DNA of 64,000 nt from Lysobacter prati (GTDB lineage Bacteria; Pseudomonadota; Gammaproteobacteria; Xanthomonadales; Xanthomonadaceae), in NCBI RefSeq assembly GCF_009765215.1, contig NZ_VLNV01000004.1:62001-126000 (forward strand), read 5' to 3'. Positions 10,547 through 20,547 of this stretch are shown here, one piece after another. Each line of letters starts with the position of its first letter. The first letter of the stretch is position 1. The position numbers and the translations under genes were made by a program. The notes under the pieces were generated by a model that made no database searches, was not told the DNA's origin, and saw only the letters and a list, made by a program, of their open reading frames with translations.

Positions 10547-10735
10547 GGTACGGAGGTGGCTGTCCTGTGCTCGTCGCGTCCTGCGCACGGCCCCGAACCG
10601 ACGCCTTGTCACTACCAACGCCCTTGTCGGCAGGGGTCAATCTTCGTCTTTACCGGCTCCGACGACCAGCGGTGGCCTGCTGACTGGTGGTAGCACGTCC
10701 TACTTGGAATGCCTGAAACTATTGACCTTCACTGC
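10547..10735 (-). ncRNA. Candidate structured small RNA
   Basis: About 190 bases ending at a very strong terminator carry no plausible protein. On the minus strand the sequence is rich in complementary segments. GTGCTACCA can pair with TGGTAGTG some 85 bases later, closing a domain that contains the small hairpins CAGC...GCTG and CCC...GGG. A very short open frame (GTG start, about 19 codons) lies inside it and may be chance. It does not show the hallmarks I know for 6S, 4.5S, RNase P or tmRNA. The 5' end is not defined. Confidence 0.35.
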
Positions 10736-10775
10736 TGCAATCGACGCAGAGTGCTACCCATTGGACACAGCATTG

Positions 10776-10800
10776 GGTGAATCTCACTCACCTGGTGAAT
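10776..10800. promoter_or_regulatory. Candidate operator of the XRE regulator
   Basis: An inverted repeat GGTGA-N7-TCACC (10776-10792) is followed by another half-site GGTGAAT (10794-10800), 26 bases upstream of the XRE start codon. Repeated palindromic half-sites before a phage-repressor-like gene are typical of autoregulation. The site also lies between that gene and the divergent candidate RNA, so it could control both. Confidence 0.4.
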
Positions 10801-10825
10801 AACGGTATCCGAGGCCGGAGGAAAC

Positions 10826-11227
10826 ATGACCCCCCAAGAACGAATTCGCCTCGCCAGACGCCATAGCGGCCTGTCACAGGCAGCCCTGGGCGCGGCCGTC
10901 GGCGTGCAACGCAGCGCGGTCGGCCATTGGGAGGCGGCACGCGGCAAGTACCCAAGCGTGGCGCACCTGCGCGAGATTGCGATGGTGACCGGGGTGCAGT
11001 TCGAATGGCTCGCCACCGGCCGCGGCACGATGAGCCTGTCGGCGGACACCGCAATGGACTCGGTTGCAGCTGCGGACGCGCTGCTGATCGACGATCCGCT
11101 CGAATTGCGCCTGCTGGCTGCTTTCCGCGAAGCGCCGACGCGCTCGAAGGCGCCGCTGGTGGAGGTCGTGGAGCAACTGGCGCAGCTGCGCACCGGTCGC
11201 GGACGCGGCAAGCCCGCATCCATGTAA
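10826..11227 (+). CDS. XRE-family helix-turn-helix regulator
   Basis: This 133-residue protein has an N-terminal HTH_3/XRE domain at about residues 4-65 (RIRLARRHSGLSQAALGAAVG, then a WEAARGKYPS recognition region). The tail of about 60 residues has no recognised ligand domain and may mediate dimerisation. An excellent ribosome binding site (CCGGAGGAAAC) precedes the ATG. It would be a cytoplasmic DNA-binding protein; its targets are unknown, but the inverted repeat just upstream is a likely self-operator. Confidence 0.85.
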   Translation: MTPQERIRLARRHSGLSQAALGAAVGVQRSAVGHWEAARGKYPSVAHLREIAMVTGVQFEWLATGRGTMSLSADTAMDSVAAADALLIDDPLELRLLAAFREAPTRSKAPLVEVVEQLAQLRTGRGRGKPASM

Positions 11228-11256
11228 GGAGCGAGCCCGCGCGGCGGGCGTGCGAA

Positions 11257-11742
11257 TCAGCCGCCGGAAAGCCGCTTCACGGCAGCGGCCGGCAATGCCG
11301 CGCAATCGGCCGCCGGTTCGAATACCGCGGTCGCGGCGACGCCGCCGACGGCCAGCTTCAGGTTCGCGGGTGCAGGAGGCGCCTCGATCGCTGCTGCCCA
11401 GATCGCCCGGATCGTGCCCTGCATCGGCGGATCGGCCAGGACTTTGCCGCCGGCATCGACATAAAGCAGTTCACCGGGAGAGCTCGCAACGACCTCGCCC
11501 GTGGTCGCGTCGATCAGGGTCATCGCGTCCGGGTCGCTCCAGCATTTCATGGCGCTTTCGCAGCTCAGGTCCGCAAGCAGGCGCGACGTCGCGCCGACAG
11601 CCAGACTGCAGGCGGCGTGTACGTTGATGCCATACGCCGGTGTTGCCTGCGTGGCTGCGGCGGCGGGCATTACGGAGGCCATACCCAGGGCGAGGATGGC
11701 CCTGGTGGCAAGCGGGATGTTCGGGCAATGGCAGTGCGACAT
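11257..11742 (-). CDS. Uncharacterised exported protein
   Basis: The gene is not recognised. The ATG at 11742 is preceded by GGAGGAGG at good spacing, although the frame extends to 11811. The 161-residue product begins MSHCHCPNIPLATRAILALGM and runs on through an Ala-rich segment, consistent with a signal peptide ending near residue 30. The mature part has four or more Cys residues (positions typical of disulfides) and is otherwise featureless. It lies convergent with the XRE gene and divergent from cutA. A small periplasmic protein is the best description. Confidence 0.6.
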   Translation of the reverse strand: MSHCHCPNIPLATRAILALGMASVMPAAAATQATPAYGINVHAACSLAVGATSRLLADLSCESAMKCWSDPDAMTLIDATTGEVVASSPGELLYVDAGGKVLADPPMQGTIRAIWAAAIEAPPAPANLKLAVGGVAATAVFEPAADCAALPAAAVKRLSGG

Positions 11743-11873
11743 CGAGCCTCCTCCGGCGTCCGGACCATGCCGGCGCCGGCAGACTACGTCATCCGCCGCA
11801 GCCCTGCGCAAGCCCGGGTCCCGGATGGGACGATTCGCCCACCCGGGGGGCGCCGGCTACACTTGCGCCCCTC

Positions 11874-12215
11874 ATGACCTCGTCCCCCGCCTCGCCCGTA
11901 CGGCTGGTCCTCAGTACCTGCGCCGATCCGCAAAGCGCCGATGCCATCGCCAGGGCCCTGGTCGGTGAGCGCCTGGCTGCCTGCGTCAACGTGCTGCCCG
12001 GGGTGTCGTCGACGTACCGCTGGCAAGGGGCGATCGAGCAGGCGGATGAAGTCCTGCTGCTGATCAAGACCACCGCCGATCGCCAGGACGCGCTGATCGC
12101 GCGGCTGCAGGCGCTGCATTCCTATGAACTGCCTGAAGCGGTCGCGGTCGAAGCCGTTGGCGGCCTTGCCCCCTACTTGCAGTGGGTGGCCGAACAGACC
12201 CGAAAAGATGACTGA
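11874..12215 (+). CDS. cutA: Divalent-cation tolerance protein CutA
   Basis: CutA1 proteins are very stable trimeric, PII-like proteins linked to copper and other divalent-cation tolerance. The 113-residue product shows the family pattern: an early LVLSTCADPQSADAIARALV, then ERLAACVNVLPGVSSTYRWQG with the conserved ACVN and Y-W-G segment, and the late SYELPEAVAVE. A TACACT -10-like hexamer lies only ten bases upstream of the ATG, so the mRNA may have a very short leader. Its last codons overlap the dsbD start, so the two are translationally coupled. Confidence 0.93.
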   Translation: MTSSPASPVRLVLSTCADPQSADAIARALVGERLAACVNVLPGVSSTYRWQGAIEQADEVLLLIKTTADRQDALIARLQALHSYELPEAVAVEAVGGLAPYLQWVAEQTRKDD

Positions 12216-14625
12216 CACCAATCCAATGCCTTCGTCATTGCTGCGCCTGCGCGGCGGGCTGCTGAATCTGGTCCTGGCCGCGACGGCGCTCGCCGGCCTG
12301 ACCGCCATGCCGGCGCATGCGGCGATCAATCCCGACGACCTGCTGCCGGTCGACGAAGCGTTCGCCTTGCGCGCGGAAGCGCCCAGCGGTGACCGCATCG
12401 AGATCCACTGGCGCATCGCCGATGGCTACTACCTTTACAAGCACCGCATCTCGGTCCAGTCCGATGCGGCTTTCGCCGCGCAGCCGCTGCAGCTGCCGCA
12501 GGGCGAGGCCCACGAGGACGAGTTCTTCGGCCGGGTCGAGACCTATCGCCAGGCGCTGACCGCGGTGTTGCCGGGCCATGCCCAGGGCAACGCGCGCCAG
12601 GTCACCCTGAAAGTGCGTTACCAGGGCTGCGCCGACGCCGGCATCTGCTATCCGCCGCAGACGCGCAGCCTGAGTGTCACGCTGCCAGAAGCAAGTGCGA
12701 CGGCGACGCAACCGGCGGTCGCCTTCGGTCCCGCGCGTGGTGCCGCGCCGCTGGGCGGCGGACTGCTGGCGGGCAAAGCCGGCGCAACCGATGCCTTGCC
12801 ACTGCCGCCGGAGCAGGCCTTCGGATTCGAAGCGATCGCCGGCGATGGCAACACGCTGCTGCTGCGCTTCACTCCGGCGCCCGGCTATTACCTGTATCGC
12901 GAAAAGACCACCCTGCGTCTCGATGACGCCGCGGCCAAGGCCGGGATCACCCTGGGCACGCCGCGCTGGCCCCAGGGCGTTGCCCACCGCGACGAGCACT
13001 TCGGCAACGTGGTGGTCTATTTCGACCAGATCGAATTGCCGGTTGCACTGACGCGCAGCAAGGCCGATGCAGCCACGGTGCGGCTGACGGCAGGATTCCA
13101 GGGCTGCCAGACCGACGGCATCTGCTATCCGCCGATGACGCGGACGGTTGAAGTGGCGTTGCCGGCTGGGGTGGTTGGAGTGGCTGCGGCTGACGCCCAA
13201 CCCATCCCCTCCCCGGCCCTCCCCTTGAAGGGGAGGGAGCAAAGCGCCGCTGCTCCTGCCATTGAGCCCTCCCCTTCAAGGGGAGGGTTGGGTGGGGATG
13301 GGTTGGCAGCCGCTGACGGCACTTCCAACCTCGCCGAAGACAGCCGCCTGGCCGCCTCGCTGGCTGGCCCCAACCGCTGGTGGGCGCTGGCGAGCTTCTT
13401 CGGCTTCGGCCTGCTGCTCTCGTTCACGCCCTGCGTGCTGCCGATGATTCCGATCCTGTCCGGCCTGATCGCCGGGCACGGCCCGGGCCTGGGCGCGCGG
13501 CGCGCGTTCGCGCTGTCCTTTGTCTACGTGCTGGCAAGCGCGCTGGTGTTCACCGTCGCCGGCGTGATTGCCGGACTGGTCGGCGCCAACCTGCAGATCG
13601 CCTTCCAGAACCCGTGGGTGATCGGTGCTTTCGCACTGCTGTTCGTGGCGCTGGCGCTGTCGAGTTTCGGCCTTTACGAACTGCAGCTGCCGGCCGGCCT
13701 GCGCAACAGACTCGGCTCGATGAGCGATCACCAGCGCGGCGGCTCCTGGGCCGGCGTGGCGGTGATGGGCGCACTGTCGGCGTTGATCGTCGGGCCGTGC
13801 GTGGCACCGCCACTGGCGGCGGGCGTGCTCTACATCGGCCAGACCCAGGATCCGGTGTTCGGCGGTGCAGCGCTGTTCCTGCTGGCGATGGGCATGGGCG
13901 TGCCGCTGCTGGCCTTCGGCGTCGCCGCCGGCAAGGGACTGCCGACCAGCGGCCCGTGGATGGTCGCGGTGCAGCGCGTGTTCGGTTTCATCTTCCTCGG
14001 CCTTGCGGTGTGGATGCTGTCGCGCGTCGTGCCCGGCGCTGCGACGCTGGCGCTGTGGGGCGTGCTGCTGCTGGCTGCAGCAGCCACCATCGCGGCGGCG
14101 GTCAAAGCCGCCCAGCGCTACGGCGTGCGGGTGCTCGGCTGGACGACGGCAATGCTGCTGGGCGTGGTCGGTGCGGCGCAGCTGGTCGGCGCGATGGCGG
14201 GTGGCAGCGACCCGCTGCAACCGCTGGCCGGCCTGCGCAGCGGCAACGCCGCGCACGCGGCCGAACTGCCGTTCCGCAACATCAAATCCCTGGCGGACCT
14301 TGAGCGCGAGGTCGGCGCCGCGAAGGCCGCCGGCAAGCCGGTCATGCTCGATTTCTATGCCGACTGGTGCGTGGCCTGCAAGGAGATGGAGAAGTACACC
14401 TTTCCCGACGCCTCGGTGCATGCGGCACTGTCCGGCTTCGTCCTGCTCAAGGCCGATGTCACCGCCAACGACGACGTCGACCAGGCACTGATGAAGCACC
14501 TGGGCATCATCGGGCCACCGGCCACCTTGTATTACGTCGATGGCAGCGAGCGCCGCAACCTGCGCCTGTTCGGGTTCGAAGAACCCGGCCCGTTCGTCGA
14601 GCGCATTGGCAAGGCCGGTCGCTGA
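12208..14625 (+). CDS. dsbD: Thiol:disulfide interchange protein DsbD with duplicated N-terminal domain
   Basis: DsbD carries electrons from cytoplasmic thioredoxin across the inner membrane to periplasmic isomerases and cytochrome c maturation proteins. The 805-residue product has a signal peptide (to about residue 38) and two tandem DsbD-alpha domains, each with the Cys pair of the family (Cys141/Cys147 and Cys300/Cys306, both in GC-x4-GICYPP-like contexts). A low-complexity linker spans 325-380. The membrane domain has CVLP (Cys409) and a second Cys in VGPCVAPP, and the C-terminal thioredoxin domain has WCVAC (Cys721/Cys724). One alpha domain is the usual number. The linker includes QPIPSPALPLKGREQ, the translation of a palindromic repeat. 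The ATG overlaps the cutA stop, and the stop overlaps the next start by one base. Confidence 0.93.
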   Translation: MTDTNPMPSSLLRLRGGLLNLVLAATALAGLTAMPAHAAINPDDLLPVDEAFALRAEAPSGDRIEIHWRIADGYYLYKHRISVQSDAAFAAQPLQLPQGEAHEDEFFGRVETYRQALTAVLPGHAQGNARQVTLKVRYQGCADAGICYPPQTRSLSVTLPEASATATQPAVAFGPARGAAPLGGGLLAGKAGATDALPLPPEQAFGFEAIAGDGNTLLLRFTPAPGYYLYREKTTLRLDDAAAKAGITLGTPRWPQGVAHRDEHFGNVVVYFDQIELPVALTRSKADAATVRLTAGFQGCQTDGICYPPMTRTVEVALPAGVVGVAAADAQPIPSPALPLKGREQSAAAPAIEPSPSRGGLGGDGLAAADGTSNLAEDSRLAASLAGPNRWWALASFFGFGLLLSFTPCVLPMIPILSGLIAGHGPGLGARRAFALSFVYVLASALVFTVAGVIAGLVGANLQIAFQNPWVIGAFALLFVALALSSFGLYELQLPAGLRNRLGSMSDHQRGGSWAGVAVMGALSALIVGPCVAPPLAAGVLYIGQTQDPVFGGAALFLLAMGMGVPLLAFGVAAGKGLPTSGPWMVAVQRVFGFIFLGLAVWMLSRVVPGAATLALWGVLLLAAAATIAAAVKAAQRYGVRVLGWTTAMLLGVVGAAQLVGAMAGGSDPLQPLAGLRSGNAAHAAELPFRNIKSLADLEREVGAAKAAGKPVMLDFYADWCVACKEMEKYTFPDASVHAALSGFVLLKADVTANDDVDQALMKHLGIIGPPATLYYVDGSERRNLRLFGFEEPGPFVERIGKAGR
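13197..13306. repeat. Palindromic repeat pair inserted within the dsbD coding region
   Basis: Outer arms CCAACCCATCCCC (13197-13209) and GGGGATGGGTTGG (13294-13306) enclose two near-identical perfect palindromes, CCCTCCCCTTGAAGGGGAGGG-type, at 13217-13237 and 13267-13287. This resembles the intergenic palindromes common in Xanthomonadaceae, but here it is read in frame as part of the DsbD linker. Confidence 0.85.
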
Positions 14626-15227
14626 TGGCATTGAGTGCCACCAGCAAGATCCTGCTGGTCGCCGTGGCCGCCGGCACCCTGGGCGTCCTCGCCGGGCTCT
14701 GGTCGAACGGTCCCGGGCCGCTGTTGCGCAGCGAGGTCGGCCAGCGCGCGCTGCAGACGGTCATGGATGCCAGCGCGCCGGCCCCGCCCGCCGGCCTGGC
14801 GGTCGCCCGTCGCGGCGAAGCGATCCCGGCCATGCAGTTGCCGGGGCTCGATGGCGCGCCGGCGCGGATTCCGGCCGACTTTTCCGGGCGCCCCATCGTG
14901 ATCAACCTGTGGGCGAGCTGGTGCGGTCCGTGCATCGAGGAAATGCCCGAGCTCGACCGCTTTGCGGCCAGCCAGGGTGCCAACGGCGCGCAAGTGGTCG
15001 GCATCGCGCTGGATGATGCCGCCGCCGTGCGGTCATTCCTGCAGCGCATTCCGGTCCGCTATCCGATCCTGCTCGACCAGGCCGGCCCGCGCGACGCAGG
15101 CGTGCAACTGGGCAATGCCAAGGGCGTTTTGCCCTATACCGTGCTGGTTTCCGCCGATGGGCGACTGCTGGAGCAGAAGATCGGCCCGTTCGCGCACGGC
15201 GAAATCGACGACTGGGTCGCAAATTAG
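14625..15227 (+). CDS. TlpA-family thioredoxin-like periplasmic reductase
   Basis: The 200-residue protein is anchored by an N-terminal membrane segment (about residues 7-26). Its TlpA/ResA-like thioredoxin fold has the active site WASWCGPCIEEMPEL near residues 98-112 and the cis-Pro segment VLPYTVL near 165-171. Such proteins use electrons delivered by DsbD to reduce periplasmic disulfides, often for cytochrome c or copper-site assembly. Its ATG overlaps the dsbD stop by one base, so it is part of the cutA-dsbD operon, which supports DsbD as its electron donor. The frame is open farther upstream, but that is inside dsbD. Confidence 0.88.
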   Translation: MALSATSKILLVAVAAGTLGVLAGLWSNGPGPLLRSEVGQRALQTVMDASAPAPPAGLAVARRGEAIPAMQLPGLDGAPARIPADFSGRPIVINLWASWCGPCIEEMPELDRFAASQGANGAQVVGIALDDAAAVRSFLQRIPVRYPILLDQAGPRDAGVQLGNAKGVLPYTVLVSADGRLLEQKIGPFAHGEIDDWVAN

Positions 15228-15359
15228 AGCGACCACTCAAACAACTGCTTAAATCCTGACAACTTCGTCGATACGGTGGCGAACGTCTGGACACCCCGCC
15301 TGGCTTCGCGCACACTGCCCGCCTTTGAGGCAGTTCGTAGGGAGTACCGCGGGTCCGCC

Positions 15360-15797
15360 ATGGCGAAGTTGTTGGTTCTGCACGGCCCCAACCTCAATCT
15401 GCTCGGCAGCCGCGAGCCGGAGGTGTATGGCCACGCCACCTTGGCCGACATCGATGCCGACCTGCGCCAGCGAACTGTAGCGGCCGGCCACAGCTATGAC
15501 AGCCTGCAAGCCAACGCCGAGCATGTCCTGGTCGAGCGCATCCAGGCCGCCCGCGAGGACGGCACGGCGCTGGTCCTGATCAATCCGGCTGCCTTCACCC
15601 ACACCAGCGTGGCCATCCGCGACGCGCTGGCGGCGGTGGCGATCCCCTTTTTCGAAGTGCATCTGTCCAATCCACACCGGCGCGAACCGTTCCGCCATAC
15701 CAGTTACTTCAGCGACCTTGCCCTCGGCGTGGTCTGCGGCTTCGGCGCCGACAGCTACCGCTACGCCCTCGACGCCGCGCTGAAGCGCCTGGCTTGA
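15360..15797 (+). CDS. aroQ: 3-dehydroquinate dehydratase, type II
   Basis: AroQ dehydrates 3-dehydroquinate to 3-dehydroshikimate in the shikimate pathway. The 145-residue product has the type II signature [15 protein letters not shown] with catalytic Tyr23, and [11 protein letters not shown] with catalytic His81. The late [15 protein letters not shown] segment binds substrate. The frame opens at 15276, but the ATG at 15360 gives the family length. It sits directly before accB-accC, a common arrangement. Confidence 0.96.
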   Translation: MAKLLVLHGPNLNLLGSREPEVYGHATLADIDADLRQRTVAAGHSYDSLQANAEHVLVERIQAAREDGTALVLINPAAFTHTSVAIRDALAAVAIPFFEVHLSNPHRREPFRHTSYFSDLALGVVCGFGADSYRYALDAALKRLA

Positions 15798-15861
15798 TCT
15801 CCATTCAAGACCGTTGTCCCGTGACCCGGGACGACCACCATCAACGACCCTGAGGCCCACC

Positions 15862-16332
15862 ATGGACCTGCGCAAAATCAAGAAACTCATCGACCTGCTC
15901 GAAGAGTCCAACCTCGCCGAGATCGAGATCAAGGAAGGCGAAGAGTCCGTCCGCCTCGCCCGCACGCCGCGCGGCGTTGCCGTGGCCGCGCCGGTCATGC
16001 ACGCCGCCCCGGTCGCCCATGCGCCGGTGATGCCGATGCACGGCCCGACCGAAGCCGCCACCGGCGGCCACGCCAAGCCGCAGGCCGACCTGCCCGAGGG
16101 CCATATCGTGCGCGCGCCGATGGTCGGCACGTTCTACGGTTCGCCGTCGCCGGACAAGCCCGCTTTTGTCAGCGTCGGCCAGGCCGTCAAGGCCGGCGAC
16201 ACCCTTGGCATCATCGAAGCGATGAAGATGTTCAACCCGATCGAGGCCGACGTCGCCGGCACCGTGCTGAAGGTGATGGTCGAGAACGGCCAGCCGATCG
16301 AGTTCGACCAGCCGCTGTTCGTCATCGGTTGA
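15862..16332 (+). CDS. accB: Biotin carboxyl carrier protein of acetyl-CoA carboxylase
   Basis: AccB carries biotin between the biotin carboxylase and carboxyltransferase parts of acetyl-CoA carboxylase, the first step of fatty acid synthesis. The 156-residue product has an N-terminal helical region ([16 protein letters not shown]), a flexible Pro/Ala/His linker at about 40-78, and the biotinyl domain with EAMKMFN, where Lys122 is biotinylated. Ten bases separate it from accC, with which it is presumably co-transcribed. Confidence 0.97.
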   Translation: MDLRKIKKLIDLLEESNLAEIEIKEGEESVRLARTPRGVAVAAPVMHAAPVAHAPVMPMHGPTEAATGGHAKPQADLPEGHIVRAPMVGTFYGSPSPDKPAFVSVGQAVKAGDTLGIIEAMKMFNPIEADVAGTVLKVMVENGQPIEFDQPLFVIG

Positions 16333-16341
16333 GATCAGCCC

Positions 16342-17709
<1,368 letters not shown>

Positions 17710-17731
17710 TCGGCGGGGCAACGCAGCAATG

Positions 17732-17758
17732 AAAAACGGCGCCCTGGGCGCCGTTTTT
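17732..17758 (+). terminator. Terminator after accC
   Basis: AAAAACGGCGCCC and GGGCGCCGTTTTT form a nearly uninterrupted perfect palindrome ending in five T residues. It is symmetrical, so it could also stop transcripts from the converging pair at 17832-19246. Confidence 0.9.
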
Positions 17759-17789
17759 CATTGCGGGCAGTCGCGGCCGGACGAGCTGC

Positions 17790-17823
17790 GGGCCTGGGTC
17801 CCGGCGTTCGCCGGGATGACGGC
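17790..17823. repeat. Palindromic intergenic repeat, family B, copy 3
   Basis: GGGTCCCGGCG-ttCGCCGGGATGACGGC has the same arms as the copies near 8137 and 52334. It lies between the accC terminator and the stop of the next, converging gene. Confidence 0.8.
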
Positions 17824-17831
17824 AGCTTCGA

Positions 17832-18257
17832 TCAGCGCGCGCCCACGATCGGCGAGGCATCGGCCGTGGCATCGTTGACCACGCCATCATCCACTGAAGG
17901 TACCGGCGCCTTCTGTGCGCTGCCCGGGATCGTCTCGACCCCCACGTTCGACGACGGACTGACAATCATCACGTACTCGCTCGAACCGTCGGGCCAGACC
18001 ATCTTGAACGTGCTCCCCGGCGGCAGCGTCGAGAACGGCGCACCGCTGCTGGCGCGATACACCGCCGCCACCTGGGCCGCACCGGACATGCGCACCTGCT
18101 CATCGGAGTCGACCGCGGTGACCGCCACCTGGGAAAGGTGCCGGTACTCGTCGCCGAGCACGTCGATCACCACGCCAGCCGCCGACACCGAATAGGTGGC
18201 GAACAGCAGCACCCAGAAGTACCGGCGCGCCTTGTCGCCGAATCCTAGCTTCATCAT
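17832..18257 (-). CDS. Uncharacterised membrane-anchored protein
   Basis: The gene is not recognised. The 141-residue product has an N-terminal membrane segment (about residues 11-32, ARRYFWVLLFATYSVSAAGVV) and a soluble, probably periplasmic domain. That domain contains a strand-rich part with a GSTFKMVWPDGSSEYVMIVSPSS segment, which could be a small beta domain. The ATG overlaps the stop of the upstream gene (ATGA), with GAGGA at good spacing, so the two are translated together. The convergent neighbour accC gives no clue. Confidence 0.65.
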   Translation of the reverse strand: MMKLGFGDKARRYFWVLLFATYSVSAAGVVIDVLGDEYRHLSQVAVTAVDSDEQVRMSGAAQVAAVYRASSGAPFSTLPPGSTFKMVWPDGSSEYVMIVSPSSNVGVETIPGSAQKAPVPSVDDGVVNDATADASPIVGAR

Positions 18258-19246
18258 TTTCTTGTCCTCTTCTCGCGCATCAGCGAGTCGACCATTGCAT
18301 TGACCACATCGACGCCCTGGCGCGGAATCGCGGCGTCGTATACGAAACTGGTGAAATCCTGCGACGGGTCTGCGGAACAGATCCCGCCGTTGGCGCAGTA
18401 AGTCGTCATCAGCGAGCTCTGCGGCCCGCAGTCGAGACCCAGCCGGCATGCCGCCAGTTGCCAGGCCAGTTCGGAGAACTGGGTGCCGGAAACCTGATCG
18501 GTCATCGACACGCGCCCGCTGGAGGCGATGCCCATGCCCGGCGACAGCGCCGAATAGGCATCGGGATCCTTCGATTCCTGCACGCGCTCGACGAGGTCGC
18601 GTGCGTAGGCCTCGCCTTGCTTGACCGGCTTCCCGGTGGCAAGCAGCGATGCCTCCGCGGCCAGGCTGCCCGCCTCCGCCGCTTCGGTGCGCTTGACCAC
18701 GATCATGCGCGGCGACAGGTCGTCCTGTGGCACGAACCGAGAGCAACGCTGGCCGACACGCTCGCGCGCCGCCGCCATGGCCGGCGAGCCGCGCATCGCC
18801 ATCTCGCGGATGACCTGGGTGTCGCGCGCATACGCAGCCGGCGCCATGGCATAGCCGGAGCAGTAGTCGTAGACGCGACTCACCATCCATTTCGCGTCGG
18901 CGTCGCCCTCGCGCACGGCAGGCTCGAGGGATTGCATGTAGCCAAACAGATCGTCGCTACGCTCGAATTCGACGCGGATCTGCGGCACGTGCCTGGCCAG
19001 CGTCGCCACCGAAATCGCCTGCGAAGGCGGAATATCGCCGCCAATGGATTGCTCGGAAATCGCCGCGTCCACCGCGGCGAGTTTCAGGATGCCGCCGGTG
19101 CCGGCATCGGAATGGTTGCTGCGAACCCACGCCGCCCCCGCCACCAACAAGATCGAAAGCGCCACCACAGCGACCGAGACGCGCGCACGCGTGCCCGATC
19201 CCGCTTGGGGTCGCGCTCTGAATCCTGTGTCCAGCGTGTCGGACAT
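18254..19246 (-). CDS. Uncharacterised single-pass membrane protein
   Basis: The gene is not recognised. The 330-residue product has a short basic cytoplasmic N-terminus, one membrane segment (about residues 22-42) and a periplasmic domain. That domain is helix-rich and contains several Cys (YDYCSGY, GQRCSRF, ACRLGLDCGP, TYCANGGIC), which would suit disulfide bonds. The look of helical pairs around residues 100-160 faintly recalls Sel1/TPR repeats, but no repeat is clear. It is coupled by ATGA to the smaller membrane protein downstream, so the two probably act together at the inner membrane. Confidence 0.65.
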   Translation of the reverse strand: MSDTLDTGFRARPQAGSGTRARVSVAVVALSILLVAGAAWVRSNHSDAGTGGILKLAAVDAAISEQSIGGDIPPSQAISVATLARHVPQIRVEFERSDDLFGYMQSLEPAVREGDADAKWMVSRVYDYCSGYAMAPAAYARDTQVIREMAMRGSPAMAAARERVGQRCSRFVPQDDLSPRMIVVKRTEAAEAGSLAAEASLLATGKPVKQGEAYARDLVERVQESKDPDAYSALSPGMGIASSGRVSMTDQVSGTQFSELAWQLAACRLGLDCGPQSSLMTTYCANGGICSADPSQDFTSFVYDAAIPRQGVDVVNAMVDSLMREKRTRK

Positions 19247-19481
19247 CCGTATACGGCAGGCTCTGCAAACAAGGCGGCCATTCTAGGGCATGACGCCTCC
19301 GTAACATCGTGCGGTCTGGCTGAACGGGCCGGCCTCCGGTCAATGGCAACGCGGCTGCAGGCGTCGCGCCCATGCGACCCCGATCCCACCGGCAACCGCC
19401 CCGCTCGGCTTTACGGCGACCGTCGCACCCCGCAACATGGCCGCCCCCCTTGCCCCAGCGCGGTCCATCGCGCCCGCCGCC

Positions 19482-20405
19482 ATGCCTTACCTCGAACTCA
19501 CCGTGCCCTGTACCGAAGTCCAGCAGCCGCGCTACGAGCGCGCCCTGGAGAATGTCGGCGCCCTCGCGGTCACCCTCGCCGATGCCCACGCCGACGCCCC
19601 GGACGAGCAGGCGATTTTCGAGCCGGGCGTCGGCCAGACGCCGCTGTGGCACGAGCTGACGCTGACGGCCCTGTTCGAAGGCGGCACCCCGCAGGAGCTG
19701 CTGCTGTACGCCCTCAGCGCCGCCGACGAAGACCTGGACTGGTCGCGCGCCAGCTTCCGCGACGTCGCCGACCAGGACTGGGAACGGGCCTGGATGGACC
19801 AGTACGAGCCGCTGCATTTCGGCACGCGCACCTGGATCGTGCCCTGGAACCATGACCTGCCCGCCGGCGCCGACGCGGCCGATGCGGCCGTGGTTCGCCT
19901 CGACCCGGGCCTGGCCTTCGGCTCGGGCACGCACCCGACCACCGCACTGTGCCTGCAGTGGCTGGACCAGCTCGCCAGCGAGGGCGTGCTGGCCGGCGCC
20001 CGCGTCCTCGACTTCGGCTGCGGCTCGGGCATCCTCGCCCTGGCCGCGCTCAAGCTCGGTGCGGCGCAGGCAATCGGCGTCGACAACGACCCCCAGGCCT
20101 TGATTGCCACCGCGGACAACGCCGAGCGCAACGGCGTCGGCCAGCGCCTGCAGGCCTGGATGCCCGACCAGGAGCCGGCTGCAACGACGTACCCGATTGT
20201 CGTCGCCAACATTCTCGCCTCGGCTTTGGTGGCGCTGGCCGACACCCTGGCCGCACGGGTCGCGCCCGGTGGCCGCATCGCCATGTCGGGCATCCTCGCC
20301 GGTCAGGAGGACGAGGTGATCGCGCGCTATTCCGCCGATTTCGACTCACTGCAGGCCGATCGGCTCGAAGACTGGATCCGCGTCACAGGCGTACGTCGCC
20401 GCTGA
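19482..20405 (+). CDS. prmA: Ribosomal protein L11 methyltransferase
   Basis: PrmA trimethylates several amino groups of ribosomal protein L11 using S-adenosylmethionine. The 307-residue product has the N-terminal L11-recognition domain ([19 protein letters not shown]), the linker segment [20 protein letters not shown], the SAM motif [19 protein letters not shown] near residue 177, and [10 protein letters not shown] after it. The ATG at 19482 is chosen over an in-frame start 15 codons upstream because it fits the family. It opens the prmA-DUF3426-fis-purH order known from related genomes. Confidence 0.96.
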   Translation: MPYLELTVPCTEVQQPRYERALENVGALAVTLADAHADAPDEQAIFEPGVGQTPLWHELTLTALFEGGTPQELLLYALSAADEDLDWSRASFRDVADQDWERAWMDQYEPLHFGTRTWIVPWNHDLPAGADAADAAVVRLDPGLAFGSGTHPTTALCLQWLDQLASEGVLAGARVLDFGCGSGILALAALKLGAAQAIGVDNDPQALIATADNAERNGVGQRLQAWMPDQEPAATTYPIVVANILASALVALADTLAARVAPGGRIAMSGILAGQEDEVIARYSADFDSLQADRLEDWIRVTGVRRR

Positions 20406-20547
20406 CCGCGTCGACGTGCTTGAATACGACCGGGGATACACCGGATCGATCAATGGGCAGGAGCATGGCCAACTGCCGGGCAATGCCTGACCGCTCCGGT
20501 GCCGTCGCCTCACCGTCTCTTATTCCGTCTCCAATCCGACACACACC

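Noticed and set aside
10547-10735. 6S RNA, 4.5S RNA, RNase P RNA or tmRNA
   Set aside because: None of the conserved motifs I know for these classes is present on either strand, so I list it only as an unassigned candidate.
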